Assembly (NCBI GenBank): GCA_037833965.1
Contig: AP031357.1
Coordinates: 22,836,001 to 22,900,000 of the forward strand
Source of the DNA: Marchantia polymorpha subsp. ruderalis
Taxonomy: Eukaryota > Streptophyta > Marchantiopsida > Marchantiales > Marchantiaceae
DNA: 64,000 bases
Direction: 5' to 3'
The translations under genes and the position numbers were made by a program. The notes beneath the pieces were generated by a model. That model saw only the letters and a program-made list of their open reading frames with translations, was not told where the DNA came from and did no database searches. This document shows positions 49,201-61,206 of the stretch, piece by piece (position 1 is the first letter of the stretch; every line of letters starts with the position of its first letter).

Positions 49201-50231
49201 AGTCCCACGAGGGGCATGCCAAATGGTGGCACGTTTCTGGGCATCTGGCTGCGACATCCCAAATTCTGACGTTTGCTCCTGTCACAAGCGGTGACGTAAA
49301 CTGAGAATCCAATACATTTCCTTAAAATCCAAGGATGCCTTTCCCCTTCCCCTTCTCCAGTTGGCGAGCTTTGTCCCCACGTATGACGATAAAGCAAAGG
49401 GATCTAAACTTACCGAGAGAGGTTTCACTTGGTCTAGTCGCCACTTCCCTCTTCATCCGAGCCTTTCTGTGATAAACACGTTTTCATCGCCGCCTCTCTA
49501 AGACGTCTTAATTAAGAGCACAGAGCGGCATTGTCTTTCAGCTCGGCTAGTTCGCTGAGCTCCAGCTCCTGCTGCAGAATTGTATCTTACTTGAGGTGAG
49601 TGCGTTTCGTCTGTAATTGTTCAGGCGTGTGTCCCGGCGACTCCCAGATTTGTGAGCTGCCCAGCGGATTTGCGCATCAATCGTCATATGGCCAATGACC
49701 ACACTTGCCTGTGCTAATGGACTAATCCATCTCAGTTGACCGCGGCTCAGCTGCAAGCGAAACTGAATCTGGGCAAGTCACTGAGCTCCATCCTCATTTG
49801 GATCTTACTCAAAAACTCCACCGTGCATCAAGTTGGCCAATGTGCTCCCTCGGCTGCAAGAATTTGCTGATGAATCTCATCGGACCTGCATTTGGTGGCG
49901 GGACCGAGTGGATAGAAGAGAAACCCTCAGTTCACTTCGTATGCCGTAGTACAATCTGTACCACAGCATCTTACTAAAATAGAAGATTTCTTCAATTCAA
50001 GCCTACACTTTGGCTTTTAGCTAGCGGAAGGCACCTAAGTTAGAAACCCAGGTCGGTTTAATCTTCAAAATGGTTTTCTGTCGAATCAGATTGGTTGGAC
50101 CTTCGCTGAAAACCGGAGTCTTGCAAAAGTTGTTGAATGCCTCCGTGTAACTCCAGTGGACATGCTGACACAAAGTGCAAAGTGAAAGCGGTTTGCAACC
50201 TTGCATACTCCTGTCGACATCTTCTAACAGT

Positions 50232-50390
50232 ATGATCCATGCCCCCAATGGAACGGTGCGAGCCCTGGAAGTTGCCTCTTCCCTCCGTAAATTCATCGTA
50301 CCAACTATTTGTCAATCTTTAGACTTCTTGGCGATCTCGAAGGACATCCTTATCAACCGATTGCCCCAAACATGTTCCTGTACGGTGTTG

Positions 50391-50429
<39 letters not shown>

Positions 50430-51636
50430 GCATCATAGAGTTCTCTATGATCAAAAAACAAAGGATGCAGTCTGTTTGTTGGTCCATTGGTATTATTCTG
50501 AGGTGAAAAATGTTAATAGATCAAGCCCGGTAGACCCAAAGAGTCAAAAGGCTGTGTTTTTCAGCCTTTTGAAAAGGCTGAAAAACACAGTAAAAGCGAA
50601 AAACCACAGAAAGTATATCATTTCTGCTGAAAAGATTCCATACTCAATAATTCCTGGTAACATTTAGAATGCGCGTGCCATATATATAGCCTACTGGCTT
50701 CATGTGAGAGCGCAGATCCAATCCTTATGTGATAGGTCTACTTGGAAGAGATGCATAACGTCGTATCGGTGCACATCTATGAACCGAAGAAGTATCACAG
50801 ATGGCAAAACAGTGAATTTAAGATACTTTGAGAGAAAAAACTGAGGCAAGATGTGCAGAATAGGGAGGAAATAGGCACGCAAGTTGCAGAAAGGCATTCG
50901 AGGAAAAGAAACCTCTCATGCAGCAACTTTGTGAAGAGCCCCTCCTACAAGAGATGCTCTTTTGTCTTCATCTTTGTGGAAGTTTTCAACGAGAGGCAGA
51001 AAGTCGTGCAATCATCGCATCAATTATTTCGTCAACACAGCTTTATTCTTTCCTCCCCCAATTAAACCCTTCGTGTCGATCCGCAAGCAAGTATCAAACC
51101 ACCGAGCAATGCCACGATCCTCGGCGTGAACATTTCACCGCTGACGTGAGCCCCTGCGCTTCGATCAGATCCTGCAAGCAACACAGTGGAGAAGCTTGTA
51201 ACGCCGACCAGTCGATGTTGTCAACTCCCTTATGTGAAATGTACTCAAATCCATAGAGCGAGCAAGCAGGCAACACTATGACGCACACACTCAACAAGCG
51301 TATGAAAGAATTAACCAGACAACGCTTACTTGGGGCTTACTCCACGTCGTGGGAAGCTTTCTGTGTGCCTCGGAGGAGTGCAACTTGAGTTTACCGTTCC
51401 GCCTAGTAGCACCATACATTACCGAAGACCGTACAAATGTATTTTCCTCATGTCTCTCAAGAGAGAAAGTTACTTCCAGCTACAAGTTATGCCTCAAAGG
51501 ATTGTACTTTCTATTGGCACTCTCGCTCGCACAACCATGCGTACGATCGTTAACACTTCCGTTCAGTTTCAAGAACGAGAATGATCTAATCTCATATCGC
51601 AGATCTTTCTGGATTATATCTGATATCATAAACTGA
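50232..51636 (+). CDS. Unidentified helical protein, four-exon model
   Basis: Four exons (50232-50384, 50441-50502, 50890-51145 and 51319-51636) join with GT-AG introns in consistent phase. They give 262 residues from an ATG to a TGA. The predicted protein is Leu-, Ser- and Cys-rich and mostly helical in look. Examples are VRALEVASSLRKFIVPTICQ (residues 9-28), KPLMQQLCEEPLLQEMLFCL in exon 3, and a strongly hydrophobic segment LKGLYFLLALSLAQP at 216-230. This is reminiscent of ARM/HEAT-type repeats, but I recognise no family. The start could lie further upstream because an acceptor (CTTCTAACAG) directly precedes the ATG, and exon 4 could splice on before its stop. Intron 1 contains an AT microsatellite and intron 2 a perfect hairpin. 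Confidence 0.45.
50393..50426. repeat. (AT)17 microsatellite
   Basis: This is an uninterrupted AT run of about 34 bases, within the first intron of the four-exon model. Confidence 0.95.
50552..50590. repeat. Perfect 19-bp inverted repeat, 1-nt loop
   Basis: CTGTGTTTTTCAGCCTTTT (50552-50570) is exactly complementary to the arm at 50572-50590 around G50571. It falls inside intron 2 of the model at 50.2-51.6 kb. Confidence 0.97.
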
Positions 51637-54600
51637 GTTATTAAGAGCATTTCTTCCAGGTAAATGTAAGCCTAAGTCTGAATTCCAGTCCAGTGACTAA
51701 GCAGGAAGAAACTAATACTATCAACAAACGAAATTGAAGATTGATCAGCAAGTTTGGCAGCATCGACAAATATGCATCAACTTTGGTAACATGGTATGAA
51801 GAGATTCAAATATATGTAAAGTTACATGCAGTTTTACCAAGCCCTGAAGGTATGTCTTTGATATGAGGAAACAAAGACTATCCAATTCATGTTACAGTTG
51901 AGCAATTTCGTTGTCCACCTTCACAATCATAGCGATGAGGCCAATTCGAAGTAACAGCTAAGGCTCTGCAAAATTTGACTAAATGGTCCAAAATTTATAC
52001 AATCATCTTCCCGTAAACTTCCTCGTAGCTATAAATCTTGTTAGATAAATGCACACACATGATACGCATAATCTACAAAACGTTACCTGTTTTTCTTGCT
52101 TAAAATTCATCGATTCTTAAAAGCATATCTTAATCTATACTTGAATCGATATGGCATGCGATGAGATATGATACTGCTATGTGGTTTGTTGGAGGTCTTC
52201 ACAGTATTACAAGGAAACCACGTCGTCATATACTTCACCCTCTAAATGTCGAAGTCAAGTCTAGAGCATCAGGAAAGTCTATCCCACAGGTGCACTTTTA
52301 GCATAGGGACGACCTTTTGGTCAAACATGGAATGAAATGAAGTCAAGGTGATTGATGATCCAACAGAATTAATTGTAACTTTTCTCCTTTTTCACTAATG
52401 TACACAACCGTCGATCTTCTTCTAGTGCGATCATGTCGAATTCCAGAGACCACAGGAGGAGGAATGTTCCAAGTTCGTTGGTTGTCGAGTGACTTAGTGT
52501 GACGGCCTCGTTCCACGAGAGGTGGTCCCGAAGTCCGCCAGGATAAAAGAAAACAGACATACTTGACAACATATTTTCAGATCCATCAGTAAAATAGCAG
52601 TTTAATCTGGAGGGAGGGTATTTTAAATTACAGGCGAGGAATGAAAGTACTGTCGATGTTACGAACTTTGTCTGTCCGGGCGTCCAGTCACAGGAATAGC
52701 TTCACGTTCAGCACGTTTGTGTACTAGCAACTTTCACTTCACGTCGTCAATTACCTCAGATGCCTCGAGATGAGAACTGTTGCTGCTAAACCTATCGTCA
52801 TTACATTACAATGATTATCGTTACGCCCGTACGAGACTTTTGTTAATTTGTGGTCGGTGGTGGTCGACGTCGATGGTCTCTGAACAATATACATGGACTT
52901 TCGCGGTTTGACAAGAATGGGAAGACAAACAGATGCGAAAGTCGAGGGAGATGGACTGAGGATGGGCTATGAGTGTGTGGATTTAGATATGCGATAGGCA
53001 GTAGTACAAGGAAAACATGAGAAACGTGGTATCATGGTACCATCCATGTAACTGCGAAACCCTTCGCAGTTGCCGATGTTTCTTATTTGATACTTGTACA
53101 TGGTGGGAGATAAACATATGAGTTTATCATTTGTTTGGATTGGTTGAAGATATTACATAAATCTGTTTTTCCACTTTTATGAATGCTATGCAATCATTTG
53201 CATCTCCTTGGAATTCGTACATATTTGGCTTCGTAAGTTTTGAAGAATTTTAAGCATTCATAGATGTATACATGTGTTCTGATGCCAAAGTACGAAGTCT
53301 CCACCGTGTCTAAAGCGGCCTGTTTAAAATCTTATAATATAATTTTGCAACAGCCTTGTTTTAATTGGTTTCTTTCAGTTCTGAAATGTCATCGTTGTAT
53401 GTAATATTAGAAGATTGGAGAGAAGGAGCGCGCGGGGCCGCACAACTGACTGTGCTTATTTAGAGTCAAGTTATGGTGGAGATTCGGCCCCAGCCAAGAG
53501 GAATGCAATGAAGCTAATTTTGTATGCCCACCAGCCCGGGTTGCCATCATCTAAGCAATCCCCACTTTTCTCCTGTGATATACTGATTTGTTAAATAGGG
53601 AAAAGATTGTATATCAATTTAAGAAAGCCCTGTGGATGATATGTTGTTGTTCCGATCACTGGATCAGGTTACTGCAAGTCAAGTCCCAGGTTAAGGTTCT
53701 TATAACGAGCGGGAAGCGGTACATTCTTTGGAGGAGACAAAAAGGCATAGGAGAATCTGTCTCTCCGCTCGTAGCTTCGGATAGCGTAGGCCACAGCTAG
53801 AGTAGCGTCAGCTGGCAGTTGGCAGCTTCTGATTCGCTGCAAGCAAGCCGGGACATTGAGACGGTTAAGGTGGTTCAGGCGAAGATGGCAGAGAAACTGT
53901 GGAAGCAGCGGGTAAAAATACGGCCTAGCACGGCGACGAATGGAGGACTCTTGGCTGGTGCCGGTCACCGCCTTTAACCTCATCATTTGCGCTCTATGTA
54001 AGGGCTGTAGAGTGAGCTGTAAACGGTGAATACGAAGTAAGTGGCGACCGGATACGCAATTTACACCTTGGAGCTGACTCAGCCGACCGAGTACCTCCGT
54101 ATACGTGTCACATGTTGTCGACGCTTATCCTCAAAGCGGTGACGGGTTGACGGGCTTCTTGTCCTCCGTACGTACTAGGAGTTCAAGGTAAACAGAGTTT
54201 CATGTCCCGGTCATATTGGACGGGAAACCGAAGATCCCTACTCTCCGTTACTTTACCCAGCAGGAGGTCTGACGTTCCTCCTTCCAAGACCGAACTAAAA
54301 GCGACACTTGCATCTTACACTGCCAACATTTCGTCCTTGAGAAACTCGAAGGTTTTTCCGACCAAATTCACGATCTTTGGGGACACTATTCTGCCTCTCA
54401 CAGCTGAAATGCGAAGGTTAGTTCGAATGATTCAACCTTTCTTGCACAAGAGAAAAAATTACAAAAAGCGAGACATAAATGCATAGAGAGGAAGGAAAAT
54501 CACGAGACACATCAACCTCCCCAAAGTTGGTCAAGTAAATTTATGAAGTCCACATAACTCGTAATTCGTTTGACGTATGGGCATTGGTAAGAATTCCATT

Positions 54601-55186
54601 GTTTGAAGCCTAGATACGTTACATATTATAATCAGTCGTTCATGGTCCAATGCGAATCACTCATATGCTAAACAGATTACCAATCACGTTGTAACTTTTA
54701 TACAGATGATCCTCGTCAAATCGCCCTCATACTTCAACCTTTGATGTGAATGTTGATCGGATGTTTTTTTAAGATCGTAATATAATAAATAATCCCACTC
54801 GTTTCAGTATTAGATTTTAAGGAAAATATTCATTCAGTATGTGGAGAAAAATATGGAAGACTATTTATGTCATATGTATATGAATCATAAAGATCCAAAT
54901 ATTATAAATTAGTGAGTATAATAATTCATGTTATGTGAATGGAATATATTTTTATAAGATATAAAAATGATTTATACGGCGGTAATTTATACAAAAGCCT
55001 ATAAGAATTGAAATAGAGTGGTGATTTTTGCAATAAGAGTACTCTTGACCCACACATTCCCCAGATCTACGATAAGACAAGTAGGCTTCAGTTCATATTC
55101 CCCTCTTTGACTGGACTTTGCAGCGGAGTGGAGCGGCGAAAACACTCTCCTCGGGCAAGAACCCAGTTCCAGAGAAACACGTCTCG
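51637..55186. other. No assigned gene
   Basis: A minus-strand frame at 52572-52369 reads smoothly (LSWNEAVTLSHSTTNELG, then SLEFDMIALEEDRR) but was not linked to other exons. The stretch 53.6-54.5 kb has short frames without motifs. The stretch 54.75-55.0 kb is AT-rich. Confidence 0.3.
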
Positions 55187-55596
55187 TCAGTAGGAGGTTG
55201 CTTGAGCGGCGAAGATGGAAGCTTTCCAGCAGGACGTGGAAAAATGTGGAATAAGATAATCCCACCGGAGAGCCCGTCGCAGAGAGGGGAAGTGTTTGCA
55301 GCCGACTGCATCCAGTGCATCATAGACTGTCGATTATTTTCAGATGATCTCAGCGGACCCCATCAGCAGATAACGTTTGTTGGATGCAAGGGATGTCCAC
55401 GCCTTCGGGCAAATAATTGAAGCGCAATTTTGAGGATGTGTCGAGGGACGTAGGTTCGGCACGAGACTGGTACTTCGTACTCGTAGATGTGATCACGATC
55501 CTCCGGGTCACGGGCCTTCTTGCTCGGACCGTCTCCTCGGTCCGGGTCCCGGTCCTCGGTGCTTCCCACACCGTTGAAGCAGAGCGATGCGTCCAT
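55187..55596 (-). CDS. Unidentified small gene, two-exon candidate
   Basis: On the minus strand an ATG at 55596 opens a GC-rich exon to 55401. It reads MDASLCFNGVGSTEDRDP and, after an acidic-basic linker, YEYEVPVSCRTYVPRHILKI. It joins in phase through a short GT-AG intron to 55326-55187 (YDALDAVGCKHFPSLRRALR), ending in TGA, for 111 residues. Other frames on both strands are also open across 55.1-55.35 kb, so the second exon is uncertain and the true gene may continue further. No family was recognised. Confidence 0.35.
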
Positions 55597-57879
55597 CTCC
55601 GCTCTCTATTTTTGCTTTAACACTTTTTTGCTTATTGCAGCATACGACGCTTTTCCTTTATACGAGGTCCCTTTGTACGATGCCGTGATACCCTATAATG
55701 TGCAGCTTTGAAAATAAAGCTTGTCGAAAGTTGTGTAACGAATTCCCCGCAGCATCGATCGATCCAATCCAGTGCCCCTTTATCAAGGCTCTCATCGATC
55801 CACATGGACCAAAAACATCATCATCCGCAGGGCCAGACTTAGATTTTATAATGACTTAAAGGAATCCTGGTCTACAAAAACTCTATAACGATGTAGTGTT
55901 AAATTTACAGCGTTGCACATAGTAAGTTAAAAATAAAATTCTAGATTACCTAGTCCAATATCAACAGTCCAATATGCTAAGAATACGAATATCGTGATAT
56001 ATTTGATATCGTCATTATATTTGAAACCTGCAGGCTTTTAATATAATGAGCAGATGACGGAAAGAGACTGAGACGTGCGTTCTCCAGTCTCCGTCGGTGG
56101 AAGGCGACCGGGAAACGGGATCTGAGAACGGGGTCACCGTCGGGGCTGGAGGCCTTGTCACGAGAAGATCTTTCAGCCCGATTTGCGGGAAGCAAATCTA
56201 CCTGGCGGAGGAGGCGATAAGAGCTCGCTATTCTCTAACCGAATTCCCACGAACTTACCAGACCCGGAAATAGAAAGGGTTAGAAAGGCTGTTTGGCAGG
56301 ATTGGAGTAATTTTGGGCAATATACTTATACGCGACCATCCGTCATTCCGGCCCCGAGGAAAGGCGTCCTTCGTTCGCTCTGGCACGAGAAAAGTCGACT
56401 TCTTGTTCTTGAACATCTTCTCTTCTCTTCCTTCTCTCTCTCTCTTTGAAGCTTCGCTCGTGCACGCAAGAGCTCCGCGCAACCGACCCAGCCAGGGGGA
56501 CGAAGAGATTGCTTACATTTGAGGAAAGGGCAGGAGGTGACGGGGCGTGTTAGTTGTATAGGACGGCGATTGTTGAAGGACGAGGTGCGGGAAAGAGCGC
56601 CGGGTGGGAGGAGTTTGAAGCAGCAGCTGAATTGGATGCGGAACTGAGGAATTTGTCTTCGCGTGTGGCGGTGGGGGAATTGGGCAGCGGGAGAGGTGGA
56701 AGAGCGTGCGCTATGTTAGAATGTTGAGCAGCTTGTCGATCTTGGGGTCGGTCGAATGTGGAGAGCGTTTGGAGTGAATCTGCATTGAGTTCTCTTGGAT
56801 CTGGCTCGTTCATTTTGGAGACTCGGACAAAATTTTTTACAGGATTCCTTTTTTGCACCTGCACGAGGTGTCGAGGGGTATTAAGGTGAGGTAGTGATGG
56901 TTTCTGATTGGATCGACCTCTGATTCTGTATCAGTATTTACATGACGTTGTGTCTTGAGATTGTTCGGACTCGGGCTCTGTACCGTGTTCCGGTGAACGC
57001 AAAGTCTTCATTCTTTAGTCCAATTGTGCTGGGGGAACGACCTCTTTGTTGTAATTTAGATGGAAGTTTGAGGACAACGTCTCCTCATTGTCTCCTCTGG
57101 AAAAGTCGAAGACGCTGCCGTAATCTCATTGAGATGGACGATGCAAGATAAATGAATATAGTAGAATGAACTTGTACTTCCGTTGTGGATATTGAGTGTT
57201 GGTTTTGGTTTGTTTTTCTCGTTAACTGTATCGTAAAGTTCCACAATGTCCACGGTCCTTGTGTACGTAAGAGACGGTGCTCCATCTGATGTGAGTGTGC
57301 GACCTTGTCTTGGCCGCAGAGTTGTCCATTGGGTGCGGAATATGGTACCAGTTTGCAGGGGATCTGCAAACTCAATGTATAGCATGGACGTTTGACTTTT
57401 CTGGCCGGTGGAAGTTTACAGCAGAGGTTTTGGTCTTTGGAAGCTTCTCGTCCGTTCGACGAATTGCACCTCAAGAATATGGGCAAGAGGGTGAGGATAT
57501 GTATTGGGATGGAGACAGGGGTGTGCGCGAACTGTATTTTCTGTACCCAGTCGTCAGTATAGGAACAGGTGATTATGTGGCACTTCTGAACGACAGAACA
57601 AGCTTACAGCCTCTTCTACAGAAAATCAGTGTCACGGAAGTCAAAGTGGCTGAAGGCTGTGGAGAATGTTAGTTCATGAAAGGTAGCACAAGAATAAGGC
57701 AGGAGGGTGGACAGGTATTGCTTTCCGTTGATGATCTAATAGCAGTTAATTAACTGCCTCTTTACGAAGGGCTGTTCTGGCACAAAGTTTCTGTGGACAC
57801 AAAATGTTCAAATAACTGATTGGGAGAAATTTATGGATGAGAGAGAATATCAGTTGGGTAGGAGAGTTTGATCAAGCAG
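55597..57879. other. Intergenic and probable 5' part of the following gene
   Basis: A GC-rich patch at 56.05-56.85 kb carries a minus-strand frame (from ATG 56813, MNEPDPRELNADSLQTL) of unknown value. On the plus strand 57246-57344 (from an ATG, reading MSTVLVYVRDGAPSDV) and 57422-57490 (QRFWSLEASRPFDELHLKNM) are good candidate first exons, in phase with each other, of the gene that continues at 57880. The link across 57491-57879 could not be closed. The minus strand is also open over 57056-57385. Confidence 0.35.
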
Positions 57880-60800
57880 GAGCTATCGTACTCAATACTT
57901 TCTATCAGCTTTTTCTCGGTTCCTCGCCGCAAGTTGTATATAATACCGCTAGGGACCATTTCGCAATGAACCGACTGCCGCTTTCCACGGAGGAAGTTGT
58001 AGTATGTTCAATCTCTCTTGAACGACCTGCACGAACAGTTCCCGAAGGTAAGTTGGCTCTGTATCTAAACCGTTCTGTTTTCTTGAGATTGACAGTACCG
58101 AGACTTTTTTGAGTCAAAGTTCCGAAAAGGGAATGAAACGAAGAGCTATTATTATTCTAACTCGAGATAGGAAAGGCTCGCAAATTGCTCTTTGGATATA
58201 AGACTCGATAGGTTGTAGGGTCCATTTTGTCCAGGGTACGCATGTAGATAGTTTGCATGTTATTGGACACAAACATTTTCGGAATGGATGTCATAAAACG
58301 AGACCGAGCAATGACTCTGACATTTGTAGCAAATAGTCTTTGATCAACTGAGTGACGCCAAGACCAAGCAATGAATCATCAGTTGTTTGCGTTAGTATTT
58401 TCACTTTTCCAATTTTTGAGTTCAGCAAAGTGTCAGCTGCGAGCAACTGACAGTTGAAAACTGCGAGGTGACAGAGAGATACAATGATTTCTTAGTACAT
58501 CAGAATTACAGGATTAGATTCAAGGGAACAATTGAGGAACTATTAAACAATCTGAATGCCACTCTTTCCGAAGCTATTAGCAGGTTTTGGATATTGATGG
58601 TATCCTATAAATAGACTCAAAATGGGAATCACATTTAGAATTGAAAACGTGTTAAGTGGTAACTACCGTGTCCTCAGAAGATCACATGTTTTAGTTGGTG
58701 AAATTCCGACCTTTGTACCACATTTTTCATGTGCAGTTATCTGGCTTGGAGAAGTTGTCTTCGCTACGTTCTCTAAAGGGGTACGACCTTTGGCTTTGTG
58801 ATCTGTAGAACTAAATTCAAGTAATGTTGTAAGCAATGCACGCGATCATGTGATGTATTGCTTTGTTTTCATTGTTGCGCTGATGATTTGGAACTGTTTG
58901 GAGTCTGCTTTCAATTGCTCCTCTCAAGCAAAGGATATTGATAAACTTGTGTTAAATCTACAGGTAGAGAATATCTGCGACACTTTACAAAAAGTGATGC
59001 GAAGATGGACCACCGACCTTATTGTCCGGAGGTATTTCTAGATCTAGTCGTTGAAGTGTCACAAATCTTGTTCCTAAGTTGTTGTCCTATTTGCCGGTCA
59101 AGTGGAAAAGCATTATGTATGTGTATGGTCCAGGAATTTCTTTACATTAATGTGCAAAACCTTTAATTCTGTTGTTTGCCAATACTGGAATCTTACGTTG
59201 CTTGTTGTTGTTGTTGTTGTTGTGCTGTTGGCGCTGTCGGTGTCATGATTACGCGCTATTTCAGTGTTCTAGGACTCATGGTGAGTAATCGGAATCGAGA
59301 ATGGGGAATAAGCCTATGTTTGTGTGTGGCTGTATTTGATTCTGATCATTGGCAGACCTATAACTACGACGATGGGTCATTTCTTTCACAGATGTAGGTT
59401 TTTATAAATGTTGTTGCGATTGATTTCAAGTGTTGATATTGCTGCCTGTGTCCATGTGTCAGGTCATTGTCAACCCACGCTTGAACAGCAATCAACAGAC
59501 TCATTTGACGGTGTGTGATACTGAGGGCTTGTGTCTCGCTCTTCTGCTTAGAAATCTGTGAAATTCAGGAATCTGGAGCTTGGTTTTGTGCTGACAATGA
59601 TAAACTTTGCCGCTTTTCCTGTTCCGTAGATATGTCATCGCTTCTCTTGTTCTCGTGTTTTGCTTGTTGCTGATGACTATTTCTTGTATTTTCCAGCCAA
59701 TATTAGCAAGAGTTGTAAACCAGTTTGTGTGGCAACGATCTCTGGATTTGAGAGTGTTGAGGTAATTGATGATAAAAGTTTGAAAGTTTTCAACATTTTA
59801 CAGCATGGATGCAAGCTGTTCTTGCTAGGTTCGACTGGGTTCTTTCAGTTCAACTATTGACCTTGTCTTTTGTTTTCCAGAGGCATCGTCGCATTGGCAT
59901 GTCCGAACCAAGATACTGCACTTCTGTTTGGCTACCTGGTAACGTTCTTTCTTTCATATATGAAGATTGTGTTCATGTTTGACATGTTCAATCTTACAAT
60001 CTCTTCGACTCAGGAAAATCTTTGACAAGGATGCAAATGTTTGTCTTACCTCGTCATGGATAGAGGTAATGAAATTGACTAGCTATTATTGTTTGTACAG
60101 ATGGAGGTAATTGCTGGTTTAGCACACCATCCATGTCAGGAAGATGATATAATGGATCAGACTACGGCCTCGGATTTAGAATCACCTGCAGCAAGCTCTG
60201 TCGATGTACGATTACAAATCTTACTTTGAATCAACATAAAATTTTCTCATACATGTTTTTCCTCGTGCAAAGCACACCAAAGTATTGCGATTTTTCGATA
60301 ACGTAGAAGTTCGTCATACAAATAGTGGATTGACATACTGATCCTATTGTGTCCGCAGTCTTACGTGGAGGAGGCCAAAGTAGCCCACACTCTTACTCAA
60401 TTCTACTGTGTGGAGCCTATATATGTAGCCGCCATGCCTTGCGTGGTAAGTCAATCAACTATCCCTCATGTTCGCCAGTTGTATTCAAAATTCTTGTTTG
60501 TTTACTGGGAATATATACGTGGTATTTTTCTTATTGGTGAGGAGATTGATGTTTTACTTTGACGTATCCTTGATCTTCTGTATCATTCTTGGTAAGAGCC
60601 CTACGTTTTGTCCATGCAGGTGAAGAAGGCAGTTTTGGGAGCTTTGAATGGCGGGCTGGATGTAGCACATAACAACCCAAGTGGTTTACTTGTATCAAAT
60701 CAACAATCTCCCCCTATATGCTGCATCACTTTGGAGCCTCTGCTCTGCCCGGTATGCAGCTTGCATGACTTTGGAGACCACGTGTTGAAATTACAACCCT

Positions 60801-61206
60801 CGTTGTTTGTGAAAGAAATGTCAATGTCGTTGCTTTCATTGAACCCCCCCTTAGACAACGCTAGGTTTTCCATCATTGTGACCATCTTACCAGAGAATCA
60901 AATGTCGTGTGTTGTGCATCGTAGGAGTTGAAATGAAAGGTAGTTACTGATTCGACATTTTGCGAAAATAATTGTCTGTATTGTTGCTTACGTTGGAACA
61001 TATATATTGTGGTACAGGACGGGTCGGTCACTGCTGATGTAGTCGCTGTGGTCCAAAAAAGTCAAACAATTGGGAAAGACCATGCGGTAAGCACGTTCAC
61101 GTAAATTTAAAGAATCATAAGAAACTTTATGACGTTGTAGGCTTTGTTTGTGATTCATGACTGGAGTTGGATTGGTCGGAGCTTCAAACACAGGAGATGT
61201 TGCTAA
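57880..61206 (+). CDS. Unidentified multi-exon gene, 3' part (twelve exons)
   Basis: Twelve exons can be read: 57880-58047, 58454-58599, 58964-59031, 59265-59280, 59463-59510, 59697-59761, 59881-59938, 60101-60205, 60359-60445, 60620-60751, 61018-61086 and 61141-61206. All boundaries are GT-AG and all phases agree, giving 341 residues to a TAA at 61204-61206. Readable stretches include VLNTFYQLFLGSSPQVVYN, RFKGTIEELLNNLNATLSEA, LARVVNQFVWQRSLDLRVLR, GIVALACPNQDTALLFGYL and AKVAHTLTQFYCVEPIYVAA, ending FVIHDWSWIGRSFKHRRCC. The pattern is helical-repeat like, but I could not name a family. The very small fourth exon (16 bases) and possible further exons near 58737 and 60014 need transcript support. 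The N terminus is unresolved. Confidence 0.55.

Larger units (their letters stand above)
43881..50231. other. AT-rich desert, then degenerate sequence
   Basis: The stretch 43.9-47.1 kb is very AT-rich and gene-free. At 46.05-46.15 kb the phrase AACGTAGTTCACCCTCGTGAG with GAGCTACGACCATGG resembles a motif common in ends of plant LTR elements. That would suggest a very old LTR fragment at roughly 45.8-46.3 kb (weak). From 47.2 to 50.2 kb the composition is normal and both strands carry short frames (minus 47398-47986 reads VYERLYSQKKNQLTVSIL). I could not assign them. Confidence 0.35.

Noticed and set aside
49083-49756. Minus-strand frames at 49.1-49.8 kb
   Set aside because: No ATG-to-stop or splice-consistent model and no recognisable composition.
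58737-58780. Possible extra exon (LSGLEKLSSLRSLK)
   Set aside because: The length is not compatible with the phases on either side, so it would break the frame.
60014-60069. Possible extra exon (KIFDKDANVCLTSSW) in the 57.9-61.2 kb gene
   Set aside because: It has good splice signals, but its phase does not fit between the flanking exons, which join directly in phase without it.
60620-60690. Resemblance of ALNGGLDVAHNNPSG to a stretch of ribosomal protein L5
   Set aside because: The match is limited to about ten residues and nothing else in the gene fits L5.
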